Source: Apostichopus japonicus
Taxonomy: Eukaryota > Echinodermata > Holothuroidea > Aspidochirotida > Stichopodidae
Length of the DNA stretch: 64,000 bases
Direction of reading: 5' to 3'
Assembly: GCF_037975245.1 (NCBI RefSeq)
Contig: NC_092569.1
Coordinates: forward strand, 9,499,001-9,563,000
The position numbers and the translations under genes were made by a program. Shown in pieces: positions 61,280 through 64,000 of the stretch. Below the pieces are notes generated by a model. That model made no database searches. It worked only from the letters and a program-made list of their open reading frames with translations, and was not told the origin of the DNA. Within the stretch, counting starts at the first letter, position 1, and each line of letters starts with the position of its first letter.

Positions 61280-62890
61280 ACTTTTATCAATCTTTATTTG
61301 TTCATATAGAAAATATTTTAACAAAGAAATCCTATAAATGTTATATTTTAACATTTAGTAAATTTGAAAAATATTTAAAGTAGATACTTGTGAAAAGAGA
61401 AAAATATTATTATTGTAAAATTATACTAGCAGCAAGAAAGAGCATTTTCAAAACATATTCCTAAACACCCAGATTAGACCTGCAAACCGTTCTTTACTTA
61501 AATCATGTCTGTAAGACAGATATTTGATGTCATCATAGTAGCTTTTAATACGGTTTCTCTAAGCATTTGGATTGACAAAATATAATTTTCGACCTACAGA
61601 ATAGACTTCAGTTTAGAGTAGAAATGCATATGGTCAGGATTTAAATTATTTACTTTGTAACTGTAAATGTAATGCTTGCAATATACGATAAGCACATAAG
61701 ATAAGTGATGAAGAAGGAGATTATATCCAAAGATAAAATCTTTCTTGGATCAAATAAACTGCCTTCCGAATAAAAGTTGTTCAGTATTAAGAAGAAAGGT
61801 GAAATAACCGGACAACCCCAAAATAGGTGTTTCAGTGTCTCACTGTTTGTGTTACAAAATGTGCAAGAGGGCTCTCATTTTAATCATTAAATACTTTAAG
61901 AAGATGATTTATACCAAGAATACGATGAAGAAACGAAATCGAAAATAAATACATTTTGTTTCAGAAAGAGCTGAGAACTAGAACAAAATCTTAAGAATGA
62001 CATTCCAATCGTCATCTGTTAAGTTGAACGATTCATTCCAATTCAGGTGACCTCGGTGATAGTACAATATGCTCAATCAGTTTTCTGTAAGCAATTTGTG
62101 AAATGCTGTAGTGCTTTAATAATTTTGTATAATTACAGCTTTCAGTATTAAATTCTAAGTCGTTACCTTTCCATTTACAAGAAATTGCTGACATTAAATC
62201 AAACTTAGTCGTAAAAGGGTAGTTATTGCCACTATATCTTATGCCAAAAAAAGTATAAGTTAACCTAGTTCCCTTGTTATCAAAGAGATCTTTCTGATAA
62301 ATGACACCAACACTTACTTAACACTTGGCCAGACATTCTCCAGGAAGTGGACCAAACGTTATCCCACATCTTAAACTTATTCCACCATCATCCGAGAACA
62401 GCTAGTATGACAGTTTAAATACCTATCTATTCCGTGCCATTAGGATCTGCAAATCCTTAGCAGATTGCGCCATCGGCAACTGCTGGACTAGCTTAGTTAT
62501 GGCGCATGTAGTGGCTTTACCTTCACTTGGTTGTTAACTGACCAGCTGCTGGCTGACCCATCAGGTCATATCTGAATGATACAGTCCGCCTTCGCTTGGG
62601 ACCTGATGTCCTTGGCTGCTTATGTTGGATCATGTATCATCTAACTTGGCTTGGCGAGACATCTTGGACTCAAGTGTCACCGTCTGTTCAGGAGTATTCC
62701 GTTCAAATGTCTGCTCCTTGTCCTCGAGATAATTCATGTCATGGTCTTCAACGGCCTCTGATTGCGTGTCTTCTTGCTCATCTGGTTCACCTGGTACGAT
62801 GGTTGGGGTCTGTTACCGTACCTCATCATCTCCAGGCTGATTCTCGATCGGCTGGGTGGGGATTAAACCGGTGGGAACTGCAAATTGCAA
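61280..62890 (-). mobile_element. Old L1/Tx1-type LINE remnant in gene 2 last intron
   Basis: Partner of the remnant at 45540-47090. This copy keeps CTFCNTNSETLKHLFWGC (about 61870-61815), which is deleted in the gene 1 copy. The acidic region (62850-62650; DEQEDTQSEAVEDHDMNY) is also present. Several stops and frameshifts. Confidence 0.65.
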
Positions 62891-63209
62891 AACGCTTCAA
62901 ACTTTACCACTTCAACACTATTTATATTTTTTATATATGAAACTAACCTTTTTATGACATAGTTTTGTATTTACAAGCTGGCGTTAAGTTGTGGGTCATC
63001 AGAATATAAGAGGACATCAGTTTTATATTCATGCAAGTGCCAAACACTTTCTCAATAAGGTATTTTATTCGCTAAATGTTCCTTGCTTTTTCATGTTTTA
63101 ATTTAATAAACTCATCCCATTTCTTTTAAACAGATGTTTTATTGTTTATGAAAATGAACATAGTTCTATTAATGTTAGTTATTTGCTTGCTTTACCCCTC
63201 TCTTTGAAG

Positions 63210-63462
63210 ATTTCACGGTAGAAAATTCCTGACGATGGATAGGCCTACAATGTCATATAATAAAACGGGCGGGACGATGGCATTAAGAGATGATTCGTTA
63301 TTGCATCAGGCTCCCTTAGATGATTTAATCTCCGATAAAAGGCCACCTTTGACCAGCGAATATTCTGGTGTGATCTATAATATGGAGAGTAATCAATTTC
63401 CTTGTGTATCAAACAGAAATGCTATCCATACTGACAATATTGAAATTTACGAAGAAATGTAA
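63210..63462 (+). CDS. Gene 2 tail exon
   Basis: After TTGAAG. Read in phase with the TM exon it gives FHGRKFLTMDRPTMSY, continues through TSEYSGVIYNM and ends IEIYEEM and stop. SEYSGV fits the ITIM pattern (S/I/V/L)xYxx(I/V/L); the gene 1 copy has SEYSGM. An alternative acceptor CGGTAG 12 bases downstream would also keep the frame. The gene as a whole may be non-functional. Confidence 0.6.
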
Positions 63463-64000
63463 GTTCCTGATGTCGATGGTCACCTGTTCTGCATTTTCAA
63501 AACCATTAAGGAGGTAACAACATTACAAAGGAGACTGAGGTAGATATACATCATCTTTCATTAGGCGATTAATGAAATTACATCTTAACACTCTACTGTT
63601 AAGTTATTTAGTTGGGTAATACAGTTACTTTGTACCTTCTGTAGTAGTGTGAGAGGTCAAAAACAAAGCAACTATTGAATTGGTTTATGGTAGTATAGCT
63701 CAGCCGAAATAACCTAACCAATGATGAATTTTATACGTTTAAACATTTTCCAACCATTTCCTTACCATTTAAAATCCGTTTTTCAATGCAAATGGTTGTA
63801 AACTTAATTGGGTTTCTAGAACTTTTACATAACTTCGATTAACAATGACCAAAACCTCAATGGCTCTAATTAATTCATTTCAGGAGAGCGTTAAAGATAC
63901 GTTGCAAATCGTCGTGATTTGTTTCTGCCTTCCTGTGAAGTCCGACACTTAATTGTGTTTAATACGGGTATTATAATATGTTATAGGGCAAACGGAATGA
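63463..64000. other. 3' flank of gene 2, start of the next repeat unit
   Basis: Collinear by eye with 37.48-37.98 kb after gene 0 up to the window end (both run into GGAATGA). A further paralogue may therefore follow beyond the window. Confidence 0.6.

Larger units (their letters stand above)
54063..63462 (+). pseudogene. WSC receptor gene 2: near-intact paralogue without signal-peptide exon
   Basis: Exons: 54063-54338 (WSC1), 54538-54822 (WSC2), 55693-55750 (linker), 56608-56674 (TM), 63210-63462 (tail). WSC1, WSC2, TM and tail are open and equal gene 1 in length and phase (tail 12 bases longer at the upstream acceptor). Missing or damaged: the sequence matching gene 1's signal-peptide exon is deleted between about 49668 and 49675; the first linker exon is replaced by a CATA/TA microsatellite; and the second linker carries a net 4-base insertion, which would put the TM exon out of frame. 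Because linkers are phase 1 at both ends, skipping 55693-55750 restores the frame. It may be a recent pseudogene or use another first exon. Confidence 0.65.

Overview
This is a repeat-rich, AT-rich animal genomic window with intron-split genes (GT-AG boundaries), several non-LTR retrotransposons, palindromic DNA elements and long TA and CATA microsatellites. No operon, ribosome binding site or CRISPR array is present. The gene content (an MS4A/CD20-like tetraspan gene and a tandem family of WSC-domain receptors with long tyrosine-containing tails) fits a marine invertebrate deuterostome. An echinoderm, perhaps a sea cucumber, is my best guess, but that is inference.

Layout. 1-2.2 kb: no gene recognised. 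2.28-13.7 kb: a five-exon MS4A-like gene on +, with a CR1/L2-type LINE fragment in intron 2, a three-unit GATATC palindromic element and a foldback element in intron 4, and two duplicated candidate alternative last exons at 12.93 and 13.18 kb. 13.7-18.4 kb: mostly unassigned, with one 5'-truncated L1/Tx1-type LINE (14.6-15.4 kb). 18.4-64 kb: a tandem array of WSC receptor genes, all on +.

The intact design, seen in gene 1 (39419-47727), is: signal peptide exon, WSC exon, WSC exon, two short linker exons, transmembrane exon, cytoplasmic tail exon. All junctions from the signal peptide to the TM exon are phase 1. The array holds (a) a 5'-less relic (linker and TM exons at 18.5-19.0 kb, plus a frameshifted tyrosine-rich tail region at 20.4-21.9 kb); (b) gene 0, a pseudogene (23.2-37.3 kb) whose second WSC exon is cut at its 3' edge by a 7.2 kb CACTA-like element carrying a 2.8 kb foldback; (c) gene 1, apparently intact, predicted 340 aa; (d) gene 2 (54.06-63.46 kb), with intact WSC, TM and tail exons, but its signal-peptide exon is deleted, one linker is lost in a CATA/TA microsatellite and the other carries a frameshift. 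Sequence after gene 2 repeats that after genes 0 and 1, so a further copy may lie beyond the window.

The duplication units are about 10.3 and 15.7 kb long. The difference is largely explained by two LINE insertions in the second unit (about 50.35-53.6 kb and 57.06-59.42 kb, the latter with a clear target-site duplication). The family looks like a birth-and-death receptor cluster. Its function is not known to me. The extracellular WSC pair suggests carbohydrate or ligand recognition, and the tail tyrosine motifs suggest phosphotyrosine signalling; both are inferences.
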